Shown piece by piece: positions 9,884 to 20,054 of a stretch of 64,000 bases of DNA. This stretch comes from Phymatolithon calcareum (taxonomy: Eukaryota; Rhodophyta; Florideophyceae; Hapalidiales): assembly GCA_977006965.1 (NCBI GenBank), contig OZ345371.1, positions 1,984,001 to 2,048,000 on the forward strand, written 5' to 3'. Position numbers and translations under genes: made by a program. Position 1 is the stretch's first letter; each line of letters begins with the position of its first letter. The notes below the pieces were generated by a model. That model saw only the letters and a list, made by a program, of their open reading frames with translations, was not told where the DNA came from and searched no databases.

Positions 9884-11030
9884 ATTGTAAGTTTTTATTT
9901 TAAAAGCCCTCAACGCCAGAGGTCGCCAGCACCAGAGTAGCTTCCCGTGTAATACTTTCGCATTGTCTAAGAATATCGCATCACACTATCATTTCATCCG
10001 TCATTATAATCTCTAATTCTAATAGAGAGGTTCCGAGGGGGGAAGCGTCCGACGTATCCTTTCACTACCAGCATTCTGTGCTTTCGCGATTTGCGTAACA
10101 CGGTCGGGGTGGCGCGCTCTTTCCAGTCCACCGGGATTTTTCGATACAATCCTTCCTCTGCTTGGCCCCAGGCTTCGCCAAGACGGCGCTTCTCTTCCTT
10201 GGGCGCCACCTTCCCTTGCTCAGCCCGGTCGATCTGCTCGCTGAACATATCGTGTTGTCTCATGTACGAAATATCCCTTTCTGCATAGCGAAGGTCTTCG
10301 GCTTTGCCTTCGTAGTTTGGCTTTTTCTCGATTTCAATTTTCTCCTTCAGTATTCACACAGCAAAATGTTCGCCCAGTTGTGTCCTCCTGATTTCCGGGG
10401 GTGTTATTTTGCAGAGTGACCTCATTCGGTGTGAGAGACAGAGTGCAAATCGTCCTAGGATGACAGAGTAGAACAAACCTTCTGCCTGGTTGATTTAAGC
10501 ATGGATGGATCTCGTCCACGGGGTGAGGTGCAAGGCGTACTCCCAGCGACATTGCACGAGGGTCTTGTAGATTGATATGTTCTTCGTTGCGTGTAGCCCC
10601 GTGGCATTCATTCCAATATCGCAAAGACCCAGGATAATTCCCTTCGCTTTTGAGATTCGTATCAGCGTGGCGTGTTCGGTGACACCCGTGTTGTCGACGG
10701 TCGTAACTAGGTATTCCAAACGTCTTGTTTCATGGAGTTCGGTCTCTGTCAGCTGGAATTTTGCCTTGAATAACTCAGGGTAGATGAGGACTTCGCTTTT
10801 TCCCTTCTTCGTGTTCCACGTTACGCCGTTCTCCCTGGACCATCGCGTCGCTGTATCGAGGAGCCATTGCATTCCGTCGCAGTTTATCGCTTGCAGTTGA
10901 ACGTCATCAGCAAACAGGATCGCGGGGTACTTTGACATATGCCGGGGTGCCTTCTGGATCATCTCGGCAAATATGTCCATGAACATGTTATAGAGGCACG
11001 GACTTAACGTGGAGTCCTGGTACACTGTGT
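9884..11030 (-). mobile_element. L5 LINE, 5'-truncated, with reverse transcriptase
   Basis: RT coding piece at 10495-11025 (minus): STLSPCLYNMFMDIFAEMI, the catalytic box FADDV, W....G..WN.KKGKSEVL and LVQCRWEYALHLTPWT. The ORF continues in other frames through 10334-10624 and 9994-10263, where RKSRKHRMLVVKGYVGRFPP marks the usual C-terminal block. The 3' end at 9884-9960 has the L5 tail. The canonical PQGS is changed to YQDS, and frameshifts break the ORF, so it is inactive. It is 5'-truncated near 11030, just upstream of the VPQGS motif. Confidence 0.75.
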
Positions 11031-12209
11031 AGCGTTGGGCAGCTCATCGATAGCAACACGAACGTGCAGATCATGAGGATAAGTGTGGTAGACTTGCGAA
11101 GGAACACGAGTGGAATCCTCCGCGAAAAGATAGCCGTTCAGACGCCGACACGACGCTCGCTGTACGAATGACAGAACAATCGAAAAGAACGGAAAAGACG
11201 GGGAAGGACAACGTCGTCCTCAGGAGGCGGTTCTTGTCTAGACCGTAGACCCTATAACGAGCCCAGAGAAAAGGCAAACTTGAGAGTAATTATTGTCATT
11301 TCGGCTTGCACGACGAGACGGATGCCGTCGCGAACGGGTAGAAGCTCTTGAATCTGCGTGGTCGAATGGACACGCAGGCGAACTTGAGAGTGGGGTATCG
11401 AAGCAATGACTCGGAATCCGAAGAACTCCTAAGTTTACTCGGAGGAAGGAACCAATTATCTTATGTACTACTAGCGAAGCGAAAAACGGCACATGTATAC
11501 GCGAGCAACTCGATTCCGTTATGGCCCGACAGATCACCTACTATGCGCATCATGAGGATCGTGACCCGAGTTGCTAGGAGTAGAGTTGCGCGAGGAACCA
11601 GCCTTACCGCTTTCATACAGCGTCATAGCAGCGGGCGCGAAACCAAGACAGGCGCGGCGCTATGCCCGAAGCCACTGAGGCAGAGTAAAGGAAATGAGGG
11701 GTCAAACTGACTAATCGAGTGGCTAGTATGGTGGTCATTGTAGTTGGGGTTTTGTCCGATACGTGTCTCAGAGCAGCTGGAAAAACGTCGTGCCAGAGAA
11801 AAATGTTTGCCAAGAATGGTTCCCAATAATGCTCAGCAGGAACATGCCGCTAAAACTTGAAGGTGAGCCGCACTGATTCTGCTCTCAACCATTCAGTATA
11901 GCGTTCAGGACTGAGAGCAATCTACTAAAGAGTTGGAATCAAGGTGTTATTTAATCTCCAGTTGGGTAGCTAGCCATGTTTACAATAAGTTACAATACTT
12001 CGACTTAATTTACTCTTCAGTAGTATCCCCGCACGACGGAGGCAAAGCGCAATCTTAGTCGTTCACCACACGCAGGTTAGCGTCTTCCGATAAGCTTTGA
12101 TGAAGGGCCACGGAATTCTGTGCGAAGAGGCAGCTGTACTTCTCAGCTAACACGACCAATTTATGGAGACATTTGCTGTTCGATCTTGAAAAGAGATTTG
12201 AATTTCGAT
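11031..12209. other. No recognised gene
   Basis: Overlapping short ORFs on both strands (for example a 120-codon one at 11348-11710) show no family resemblance. A short direct repeat built around GGCAAACTTGAGAGT occurs at about 11270 and 11369. No known LINE end is visible. Confidence 0.35.
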
Positions 12210-12390
12210 GCGAAGAAGAAGTGTGAGCTTTTATTCAACAAATTACCAACGCGTCTGCAGACGCTTCGGCAACTTTGAGAACTCCATTGAGCCACGGGGA
12301 AGGTATTTCTTTGTTGAATGTTTGCATGCTCGGGTTCGAGATGAAGAACTGGTGGAGAACCAAAACCTACATCTGGACCATAACTTGGCG
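12210..12390 (-). repeat. L1-type 3' end copy
   Basis: Minus orientation. CTT tail at 12210, then the GTTGGTAATTTG and GCCGAAGCGTCTGCAGACG blocks; it fades after the AGATGTAGGTTTT block near 12375. No convincing TSD. Confidence 0.65.
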
Positions 12391-12604
12391 TCGAGGGAGA
12401 AAATATTCCACTGCACTGTGTCGCGGGTAGTCGACGGGAAGTGAACTGGATGGCTTCATGTTTCGAACGCCGAGTGCAGTGTGAAGCGAAAGACCACCAA
12501 GCGTAGATTATGAATACATGTAGCACAGCCAAGCAAATAACAGACTTCTAAAAGGCCAGAAAGAGTCCAATCCTCCAGTTCCTGCCATTCACGACAGAGA
12601 CGAA

Positions 12605-13366
12605 CTACCACGGGTATGTCGCATTGGGAACCAGTTCACCGCCACTTGGATGTTTGGTGCATTGCGCTTTGTGTCCATACCTCCAGTCATCCTTCTGACA
12701 AGAGGTCCCTACGCAGTACCTTGCTCTCCCACCGCAGCTCCCCCCACACCGTCTCCTCTCCGGCGTACTACCTTTCGCGAGACAAAAGGAGCAAAAGTCA
12801 TTCAAACCACTTTCAAGCTCGACAATCAAACCCCTCTCGCCCGGAGGTCCGGGCCTCCCAAACATGATTGTGCCCGTGGTGCATGCAGAAATAAAGTTCC
12901 TTCCGAACACAGCCATGAAAGGGCGGTCGTGCATGCGCACGGAGCGCATAAACGGCGAGTCGTCATCGGAACGCCCGCCCTTCAGAAAGAACTTGTGGGC
13001 GACGACGGTCACATCGTCGGAGAGAGAGAAGGGGACAAGTGCGATGCCGTACGCAGCCTCACCTTCGTCAGAAGTGCCGTACTTTGAATGGAAATTCGCG
13101 CCGTTGGTCGTGTCCCTCGGGTCGAAGACCGTGAGGTGCTGCTTCCAGACTGGGTGGTTGTGCAAGCCGAGTTTGTAGTACGTATGAGTCGCCATGGCCG
13201 AGTGAGAAGAGGTAGTTGAGATGAGTGAGCGCGCAACGACAGCTGTACTCGGTTGACCAGTTCCGAAGATAATCCTGTTAAACATCGTGCTCACATCCTC
13301 CTCGGGCATGTCACCGTCTTCGTCGAGTCCAAGCAGATAGTTAATTTCGACTTTCGTGCGCGTCAT
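12605..13366 (-). CDS. MYND-type zinc-finger protein
   Basis: From the first ATG of the frame (13366) the product is 253 residues; the frame is open for 44 codons upstream but without an ATG. The C-terminal part carries a MYND-type zinc-binding pattern, Cys192-x2-Cys195, Cys207-x3-Cys211, Tyr-Cys218, Cys223, then DW...GHK with His232 and Cys236. The N-terminal three quarters have no domain I recognise; they contain RARY and VAHKF-like blocks and are moderately hydrophobic. MYND fingers generally mediate protein-protein contacts, in SET-domain methyltransferases, co-repressors or ankyrin proteins; here it is the only recognisable module. Neighbours are transposon debris and give no clue to its role. 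Confidence 0.7.
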   Translation of the reverse strand: MTRTKVEINYLLGLDEDGDMPEEDVSTMFNRIIFGTGQPSTAVVARSLISTTSSHSAMATHTYYKLGLHNHPVWKQHLTVFDPRDTTNGANFHSKYGTSDEGEAAYGIALVPFSLSDDVTVVAHKFFLKGGRSDDDSPFMRSVRMHDRPFMAVFGRNFISACTTGTIMFGRPGPPGERGLIVELESGLNDFCSFCLAKGSTPERRRCGGSCGGRARYCVGTSCQKDDWRYGHKAQCTKHPSGGELVPNATYPW

Positions 13367-13992
13367 GGCGCAAGAAGAAAATTTTGAAGGTGCAGTGGTG
13401 GCGCAAAAGGGTGCGGTGGTGCCCCTCAATGCCGAAGATCGGATGTCGTAGCTGTTGAAGGTGTTCAGATCCCACGAATGACGGTTGTGCAAGACCAATG
13501 CTTCCTGGGATCTTCGGGAGGCAACACCCAGCGGATGCTACGGCAATTTAGGCGGCAAACGGCTGGTCGACGGGAAGGGACGCGAGCTGATTCCAGAAGC
13601 TTGAAGGGGCAGGTGGAATTGAGCCGTTTTGATCCGAATCAGATTCTGGCGCACGCACGCTATGACATTCTTTTTCATAGTATACAGTATGAGAATAGGC
13701 CCCCGTGCGGATCAGCTGTGGAGGATACTGTAAATTACTTGATTGAAAGTTCCCCTTGAAGCTTTTTCTGGACCGACCTCCAGGTCGCTTATAGAAAGCG
13801 CATCATACATTATGAACATTTTTTGAATACAGCAAGAAGGAAACACTTAGTTTTAGCAATGCGAGACTCAAGAGAACTATTTAAGAAATCATGGTAATAC
13901 AGTTCTCCTGGCCCTTGTTTCTTAGGAGCTTATTCGTCTATCTCGTCACTGATATACGCGCATAGTACTGTCTTAAGATGCAAAGATGATCT
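13367..13992. other. 5' flank of MYND gene, no other gene
   Basis: The first part reads open upstream of the MYND gene's ATG and may be its 5' UTR. No other coding or repeat signal is seen. Confidence 0.35.
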
Positions 13993-14959
13993 TTGAGGAA
14001 ATTCACTACATGGCCACCAAAAATTGGCAAAATTCACTACATGGCCATCTCTCGTCAAATCTACTATTCATCCGTTACGAATACAACGGCGCTCTTTAAG
14101 CACGTTGTCGTGTTCATCTGCAACGCTCAACACACAACAATCCCGCACTAACCACTCCGAAATAATGGAAAAGAGGAAGCTCGTGCTACAAGTGGGCGAC
14201 TACGCCGGATCAAGCTTTGACACGTTGTCAACATCGTGATCTCCCACAACACGTCGATGGGCAAGGCCCACCTCGTGGCGAAGCTCAACAAAAAACGCCT
14301 GACACTCATCTGTAGTCAGCGCACAGCTTGCACCTGTGACAGTTAGCAGCAATTACCGTGCTACATGTTCCTGCCGCCACTTTGAAGAGCACCAATGCCC
14401 ATGTAGCCACCGTCATCACTGCACTTTTGTACACCTGTAGGCGCTTGGTGCAGCATCGGGTGTCGTTCGACCCGTGGAACGAGCACTGGTTTGGGGACGT
14501 ATGGACGTTGAGAACGTGGGCCAAGCAGCATGCGGGCAGCATCACGCGTGTTGCAGTCACTGGAGACCAGCTCGTACAGGATGATTTGGTGCCGTTTGAT
14601 CTTGCGGATAAGCCGGGCCGCAAGCGCAAGAGGCCTTACTTGCGGTCCGAAATGAGGGCCCACAACGTCGACGAGGCGAAACGAAAACACATCTACAAAG
14701 CGGCTCAGTCCATGATTATCGACCTTACCGCCTGCGATGACGGAGATGCTGCTTGCGACGAGGGTCTAAAGCGTAGAGAGTAGCGCGTACGATAAATATT
14801 ACTGCGCCATAGATTGCTTTGACAAACGGATGAATACTAGTTTTGGCTACAGTGAGCTATGATAGTACGCTTGGCTAGGGGTGAGTAGTAGAGATGGCTA
14901 GAGATGGCCATGTAGTGAATTTTGCCAATTTTTGGTGGCCATGTAGTGAATTTCCTCAA
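13993..14959 (+). mobile_element. 967-bp element with ~60-bp TIRs, copy 1
   Basis: Both ends carry the same ~60-bp inverted repeat starting TTGAGGAAATTCACTACATG. Within it AAATTCACTACATGGCCA occurs twice, about 27 bp apart. A second copy lies inverted at 29150-30512 and is exactly 967 bp once its 388-bp MITE and one 8-bp TSD are removed; the two differ at only a few positions. Long TIRs are Mutator-like, but I find no matching 9-bp TSD, so the superfamily is open. Confidence 0.8.
14164..14783 (+). pseudogene. Transposon-borne ORF remnant
   Basis: The plus strand of the 967-bp element carries a broken reading frame. A short ORF starts MEKRKLVLQVGDYAGSSFD at 14164. After stops, a 141-codon open frame at 14358-14783 has no initial ATG; it contains WNEHWFGDVWTLRTWAKQ, DKPGRKRKRPYLRSEMR and an acidic tail. 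The basic GRKRKR block followed by a hydrophilic tail resembles the C-termini of MULE-type transposases, but this is weak. It could equally be a captured host gene fragment. The same frame in the copy at 29-30 kb is split by a MITE. Confidence 0.45.
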
Positions 14960-14996
14960 TTTTTTTCAACGCGTTAAGCTCACGGGACATCGAAAA

Positions 14997-15030
14997 TTTT
15001 GCACAACTTTGGATCCAAAGTTGTGCAAAA
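14997..15030. repeat. 34-bp perfect palindrome
   Basis: A perfect inverted repeat with no spacer; each arm is 17 bp (TTTTGCACAACTTTGGA), centred on a GGATCC hexamer. It sits 38 bp outside the right end of the 967-bp element. Confidence 0.9.
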
Positions 15031-15126
15031 GTTTGGCTTTTCTCTATGAAATTTTTTTCAAAAGTTCGTGAATATCAGGAGGCCAATAGAATAATAGTAG
15101 CTCATATTGCTTTCACAACCTGTCTA

Positions 15127-15152
15127 CCTGTTGACGCCGCGGCGTCAACAGG
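15127..15152. repeat. 26-bp perfect palindrome
   Basis: A perfect spacerless inverted repeat with 13-bp arms (CCTGTTGACGCCG), about 100 bp from the previous palindrome. A further GCGTCAAC follows immediately. Confidence 0.9.
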
Positions 15153-15384
15153 ACGCGTCAACCAAGCCGTCCACGAAATATGGGACGTCCAACGCGGCTG
15201 ATTGGACGATAGATGCGGCATGTTTTTTTCATATCACACATATCATGCAGCAACTGATATGAGACTGACCCCCGCGTACAGTACACCCTCTTTAGACATG
15301 GATGCAACAGAGACACAGCATCTTGCGACCCAGAGATAAAAGATTGTATCATATTTCTGGTAGCAAAGAAACTGCCGAGCACCA

Positions 15385-15870
15385 GATTTTCGTAAGAGAA
15401 AGAGGAAAATTCCGTACGACAAGACAAGAGAACTCCCTGCAATACTCAAATTTCCACAACTGAAACACAGGCAACTGGCGGTTAAGTACGCCTTTGGGAG
15501 ATTTCCCCAAGTGTCTACCACACTGATGGCAGATAGATTCGGAAACACAGTCAGACAGCACATGGAGACCCTGGATCGCAACTTGTCAGCCTATGAACTC
15601 AAGGAAGACGACAGAGCGGCAACTGAGAAGGCATTAGATGACCTTTTGCTCTTCAGCAAAAGCATCATCGAGAGTATGCGGCATGAAGAAGACCTGTACT
15701 GAAAGAAGAAGCGACGCCTCGAAACTGCTACGAAGAGCAATCTAAACAACAGAACACATGCTAGGTTCTCAGATAGAATGCCAGACATAAGAGTAGAGCG
15801 GCCCTAGCGAGGGCAGCACCTGAGGAAGCCCTGCCCGTGTATTCGTATGGGGCTTTAAAAAAATTGCAAT
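15385..15870 (+). mobile_element. L2 LINE 3' end with ORF C-terminus
   Basis: The ORF end is in frame: RKIPYDKTRELPAIL, LKHRQLAVKYAFGRFPQVST, then TEKALDDLLLFSKSIIESM and a stop at 15702. The 3' UTR ends GAGGAAGCCCTGCCC and GGGGCTTTAAAAAAATTGC near 15870. It is severely 5'-truncated; the RT domain is absent. Confidence 0.8.
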
Positions 15871-15954
15871 AATAAAAAACCAGATTTTCGTATGTATGAA
15901 CCTAACACAGTAGTCCCCCGAGCGGGTCGAGATACCAACTGATTCGAACAATCT

Positions 15955-16290
15955 ACCGATGGTTCTCCGCGTAAGAGAAAGATCTACACGGTTGCGATGC
16001 CTACGGCTGATATTCAATAGAGCACCTCTTTGGAGAAGATCAGTACTTGGTGCATACTTTGGTGTCACAGCCGTGATTGAGCTGGTCGCGCTCCAACGCA
16101 TTCTATCTTCATCCAAGATTAGTCCTGAAATTGAATATGAATGAAAGCGACTAACTGGAGCACTTGTTGGGAGAGAAATACGAATCAAGGATGTACTGAA
16201 CAGTCAAACTACGTGAGCTTAGAAAATCGTGCGAAAGCGGCCCTGTTACTCTTCAAGAGAGGCCTTGGGAGCTTTTAAAATAAATCAACA
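15955..16290 (+). mobile_element. L4 LINE 3' end
   Basis: Coding remnant LRVRERSTRLRCLRLIFNRAP followed by LWRRSVLGAYFG, VIELVALQR and GREIRIKDVL, then the 3' end GGGAGCTTTTAAAATAAATC. It is homologous to 27.5-27.87 and 58.44-58.8 kb. Confidence 0.75.
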
Positions 16291-16299
16291 CATATCCCC

Positions 16300-16589
16300 C
16301 CCGAGCGGGCTTCCGTCAAAGAACGCCCCGAAGCTGTCCTCCCGAGCGAGCTTCCGTTGAAGAGCGCCCCCGAAGTTTTCCCCCCGAGTGAGCTCCCGAT
16401 TAAGAGACCCCCACGCGAAGTTGTCCACCCGAGCGGGCTTCCGTTTAAGAGCCCCACGAAGCTGTCCACCCGAGCGAGCTTCCGGTGAAGAGCGCCCCCG
16501 AAGTTGTCCCCCCGAATGAGCTCCCGATCCAGAGCCCCCCACGCAAAGTTGTCCTCCCGAGCGGGCTTCCGTTTAAGAACCCCTCCCCG
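16300..16589. repeat. Minisatellite with three-unit higher-order repeat
   Basis: Seven head-to-tail units of about 41-45 bp, each starting CCCGAGCG.GCTTCCGT or a variant. Units 1, 2 and 3 resemble units 4, 5 and 6 more than each other, so the array has a higher-order period of about 127 bp. It begins directly after the L4 tail. Its open minus-strand frame is a by-product of the repeat. Confidence 0.85.
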
Positions 16590-16741
16590 ATTTGCTGTCA
16601 ACAGGGCAAGAAGACGTCGCGCTTTCGAGGTTTTTGCCCTACTTTGGCATTTTTTTACTAAGGAGAAGAACGTAGCAAGCGATGGATACTAGCGTTGGAG
16701 AAGATGGAGATGAATGAAGCAATTGTGAGTTGGGAACGTAA

Positions 16742-17060
16742 TTGTTAGACAGAGAAGTTACTGAGACCCAAGCTGCTCTGTTGTCCGTAAATCTGGCGTT
16801 GAGAGCTTGTAAAATAAAAACACAAAATTTCCCCCTAACAAAGTATGAACTGGACTCCGGAGAAATGTTAGGAACGGAAAAGGCATTAGACTCCATACTA
16901 CTCTACAGCGTCACCATAATTGACAATATGAAGAACGACGAGTCCCTGTGTTAGAGACCAGGCGATAATCTAGAATGAACAAGTTACGAAAAGCTGCTCC
17001 CGTACAGTCTTAAAAGTCTTAATGAGGGCTTTCAAATAAACAACTAAACAGTTGCAAAAA
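16742..17060 (+). mobile_element. L6 LINE 3' end
   Basis: ORF end LTKYELDSGEMLGTEKALDS, ILLYSVTIIDNMKNDESLC then stop at 16954, and a 3' UTR ending GAGGGCTTTCAAATAAAC followed by an A-rich tail. The same end lies in minus orientation at 58085-58400. Confidence 0.75.
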
Positions 17061-17968
17061 AAAGATTTTACGTTAAGGCGGACGTTCCGTCTTTAGAGGC
17101 AAGTTTATTGGTAGAGTGGGTACAAAATCCGTAGAAGAGCAATGCCTCGAGAGACCCTTAGACATACTCAAGCTGTTGCAGAACAGCTTTAGGCGCTCCC
17201 TTCCGTGTGAGAGATTCTTCTGCAATAAAGAAGAGGAAGAGGAAGAAGAAAGAATCAATTCGAGAAGATTTGCACATCAAGCGCAACCACAAGGCTAATT
17301 TGTAAAGGCGAAAAACTGGACATTCTTTTTCAATCAGGGATTTTGAATTGAAGAAGATTTTCCATGAATGGTATACCGCACAAAGTAGTGAGTATTAACG
17401 AACGCAGGCACTGAATTCTCTATGCAAGATGGTTCGTAGGTCACTTTCTCGAAATTTCGCTGAGATTAATAGAAGAAATCGGAAGGCAAGGAGCATGGGC
17501 AGTACGAATTCTCAACAAGATCTTCAAGAAGCTTACATGCACTTCTACAGAGGAGATAAACTTGACCCGAGCTTTTGCCGAGATATTACGAAGTTCTGAT
17601 TAAGGCAACTGAAGTTTAGAGCCTAGTAGGACGTTAGGAACGGTGCCGACTTTCCTCAAGTTGGTGCTCATGGTACCTTCTCAATAAATCAACTTGCGAA
17701 TTGAAGGAGAAAAAGGAAATCCAAGAATCGCAATTTCTGCAATTGGCCATCCCTCCCTAACACAGGTCACTTGAACACTTGGGGACTTAGTTGAAGATAT
17801 TCTGGAACGGGTCACATCTTTAGACGTATGGAACTAAATCAAGTAAAAACTGAGCGAGCTAAAGTTAAGGCTAATGGGAATAATGATTGCGATGCTAAAC
17901 TCAACTCCGAAGTGGGAAAATGAACGACCACACCAGTCCCTTTCCTTTCCTGATTCTCGATGTCAAAT
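17061..17968. other. Degenerate repeat region with L7 tail
   Basis: A GAA/GAG-rich microsatellite lies at about 17226-17255 inside a short open frame. At 17635-17705 a block (GTGCCGACTTTCCT, then GGTACCTTCTCAATAAATC) is shared with 35530-35605 and looks like another LINE 3' end, L7. No gene recognised. Confidence 0.5.
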
Positions 17969-18433
17969 TCATTTTACAGGCTTGGACTTTCCAGATCCTC
18001 CAACTAGGTCGCTCCATCTTCTTGACGACCTTCTCTTCAACTGTGGATCTGGTGAAGAAAGATCAACAGTGCTTATATCGACGCTGTCAAAAGAAATATA
18101 GCGTGACTGCCGCTTTCCGCGCATGAAGTCGACATAATCATCCTCCCTTGGCTCTTCCGGCGGCGAGTACGCCGAAAAAGAGTTGTTCGCCCGTCGAGCA
18201 ACAGTCCATGTCGCAGAGATCCGCCGCTGAGCATCCGACTGATCTCGCGGTTTGGATTCGAGGACAACATCAGCAAACTTCTTGTGGAAAGTGATGTCGG
18301 CTTGCTGCCTCGGCTTGAACTTCGAAACCAACTTCTGAAGCGCATGTCTTCCTCTTCCGATCGTTTTGCTAGAGCTCGATGTACTGCCCCTCGTGGATGC
18401 AGCAGTGATTGTGCTTGTGGATGGGTGCGGCAT
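17969..18433 (-). CDS. DFMRG-motif small basic protein, paralogue 1
   Basis: Family not recognised. I start it at the ATG at 18433 (154 residues), which aligns with the start of paralogue 2; the frame also has an ATG at 18514 (181 residues). Shared blocks with the gene at 19053-19535, in order: a Ser/Thr-rich N-terminus; a basic block R.R.AL.K....FK; a .RRIS.TW...RRANNSFS.YS block; an acidic lead-in to DDYVDFMRGKRQSRYISF; and near the C-terminus KRRSSRRWSDLV. There is no signal peptide or membrane segment. The composition (Ser, Arg, Lys) suggests a largely disordered, possibly nuclear or phosphorylated protein. Tandem arrangement with paralogue 2 on the same strand indicates local duplication. 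Confidence 0.65.
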   Translation of the reverse strand: MPHPSTSTITAASTRGSTSSSSKTIGRGRHALQKLVSKFKPRQQADITFHKKFADVVLESKPRDQSDAQRRISATWTVARRANNSFSAYSPPEEPREDDYVDFMRGKRQSRYISFDSVDISTVDLSSPDPQLKRRSSRRWSDLVGGSGKSKPVK

Positions 18434-18514
18434 TGCGTAGAGAAGGAAGAAGGAAGGTGTTGACTCGGACGGAGGTTGTGCAGGAGTGCACAAGCCCAAA
18501 GCACGCTGCGTCAT

Positions 18515-19052
18515 GTAAAGCGCTTGAGGTCAAGGGATTTCACTTTCTCAACACCCGAAATGGTATCAGTCTGACAGAGCTGATTTGTCGTCCAGCTGGA
18601 ATTTGATTACATTTTGGGGTACAAATTTAAATTCGTATAGGTAACCTACTATGGTACCTGGAAATGGAAACTTCAAATCTACGAAAACCTCACGACTTTC
18701 TCTTCTGGAGTGTAGAATGCGTAGTGTAGCTGTACAAAATGGAATCAAGTAACTTCGCACGACCGCGATGACCACAGAGGTCTCGTGAGATGCTGCAACC
18801 AAAGTTGCACCTATAATATGTACTGGATAGTTGACTTATCCATCGAGGATAGATATCGGCAGTAAAGCTGACACGGAGTCATGTTTCCATGCTTCCGGTA
18901 GTGGGGCAGAGCTAGGTTGACTGAATAAGAACCAAGGTGTTTATGAAGACTGTTTCAGAAAAAGTACCCTCTTCTTCGCAGAAAATCTGACAAATCAAAA
19001 AGTAAGCGCGGAACAAATTACGACAGTCCCTTCAGGAGCTTCATCAATACTG
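18515..19052. other. Spacer between tandem paralogues
   Basis: Contains no recognised gene or repeat. It separates the two DFMRG paralogues and should hold the promoter of the left one. Confidence 0.4.
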
Positions 19053-19535
19053 TCACGTGGTACTGTTCTTGTTCCCTGTCCTCATGACGAGATCACTCCA
19101 CCGACGGGAATATCTCCGTTTCGCTGGAACAGAGAGATCCAATGTGTCTAAATCAACTTCTTCAAAGGATATGTATCCCGCCTGTCGGTTTCCCCGCATG
19201 AAGTCCACACACTCATCCTCCTTTGCCGATGCAATTTTTGCAGGTGCCGAATATGACGAGAACGAGTTATTGGCGCGCCTGGGTAGCATCCAAGTGGATG
19301 ATAGTCGCTTCGAGGTTCCACTGCCATCATTGCGAGCTTCGCTGTCCTCAGCATCCGAAAAGGTTTTTTCAAAGACTTCAGGAGTCGATCGACCCTTGAA
19401 ATTATCCAGGAATTTGCGCAAAGCCCTCTTTGAACGTCGTTGCGGACGCTGTGAGATGAGGGGGCGGCGAGAGCTTGAGGTGTTTGAGGAGGATGCCATG
19501 TCACTCGTACTTGCTGCGGGCGTTATTGCCGGCAT
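19053..19535 (-). CDS. DFMRG-motif small basic protein, paralogue 2
   Basis: 160 residues from an ATG at 19535. The order of blocks is as in paralogue 1: Ser-rich start, RSKRALRKFLDNFK (about 34-47), KRLSSTWMLPRRANNSFSSYS (77-96), the acidic-to-basic motif EDECVDFMRGNRQAGYISF (106-124) and RRYSRRWSDLV (140-150). The intervening sequence diverges freely. This pattern (short blocks conserved, linkers not) argues for selection on the blocks and hence for real coding. Function unknown; no catalytic residues or metal ligands are evident, so a binding or adaptor role is more likely than enzymatic activity. Confidence 0.7.
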   Translation of the reverse strand: MPAITPAASTSDMASSSNTSSSRRPLISQRPQRRSKRALRKFLDNFKGRSTPEVFEKTFSDAEDSEARNDGSGTSKRLSSTWMLPRRANNSFSSYSAPAKIASAKEDECVDFMRGNRQAGYISFEEVDLDTLDLSVPAKRRYSRRWSDLVMRTGNKNSTT

Positions 19536-19867
19536 GACGGTGGGTTCAGTATGTTTTACGATGGACTGAGGAGTAGTTCGCCTTTCTGGCTCACGCCGAA
19601 TGAAGTTAGAGACTTTGAAATATGAGTCTGCATTGAGTGCCGAAAGTGTGATACAGTATGAAAATATATCGGGTGACGTTTTGGTAAACGAACGGCTACA
19701 TATTCTTCCCTCGTTTTTGGCTCTGAAGGCTTACGATCATCATAATTCATTCAAGTAGAATGCTTGGAGTCATTGCAACTTCGTTTTTGGAAGCATGTCG
19801 CCATACGCAAAGGATGACCTTGCGAAGATGTTTATTCTATTCGGGTATCTACTAGGTACCAGAGATC

Positions 19868-20032
19868 AGAGGTGAGTTTTTGTACTCCACCGAATCGTGT
19901 TACGTCAACCAAAAAAAATAAACTCTTCTTTCGAAAGAATCCAGCCAAATCCTTTTGGCACTAGGAAAGTTGCCCCAAGCGTCAGCAGATGCGTTGGTAA
20001 CTTTTAAATTAAAAACTACCTTTCTTCTGTCA
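19868..20032 (+). repeat. L1-type 3' end copy
   Basis: Plus orientation: GAGATCAGAGGTGAGTTTTT at the start, GCCCCAAGCGTCAGCAGATG and TAACTTTTAAATTAAAAAC at the end, with a short CTT tail. Confidence 0.7.
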
Positions 20033-20054
20033 ACCAAATACAAATAAGAAAGTT

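Noticed and set aside
12330-12350. GGGTTCGAGA as a tRNA B box
   Set aside because: No matching A box, stems or CCA-side pairing nearby; it lies in an L1 tail copy.
13367-13498. 44-codon N-terminal extension of the MYND protein
   Set aside because: It would start at TTG; the first ATG of the frame is at 13366, so the extension is treated as 5' flank.
13994-14060. Repeated ATTCACTACATGGCCA blocks as a CRISPR-like array
   Set aside because: Only two units per end, and they are mirrored at the far end of the element; they are part of a transposon TIR.
13984-14968. 9-bp Mutator-type TSD around the 967-bp element
   Set aside because: The flanking 9-mers do not match at either copy, whichever of the two or three possible end positions is used.
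16275-16601. 108-codon minus-strand ORF with RKLAR/GSSLG repeats
   Set aside because: It is a translation of the ~42-bp minisatellite; repeat period and composition explain the open frame.
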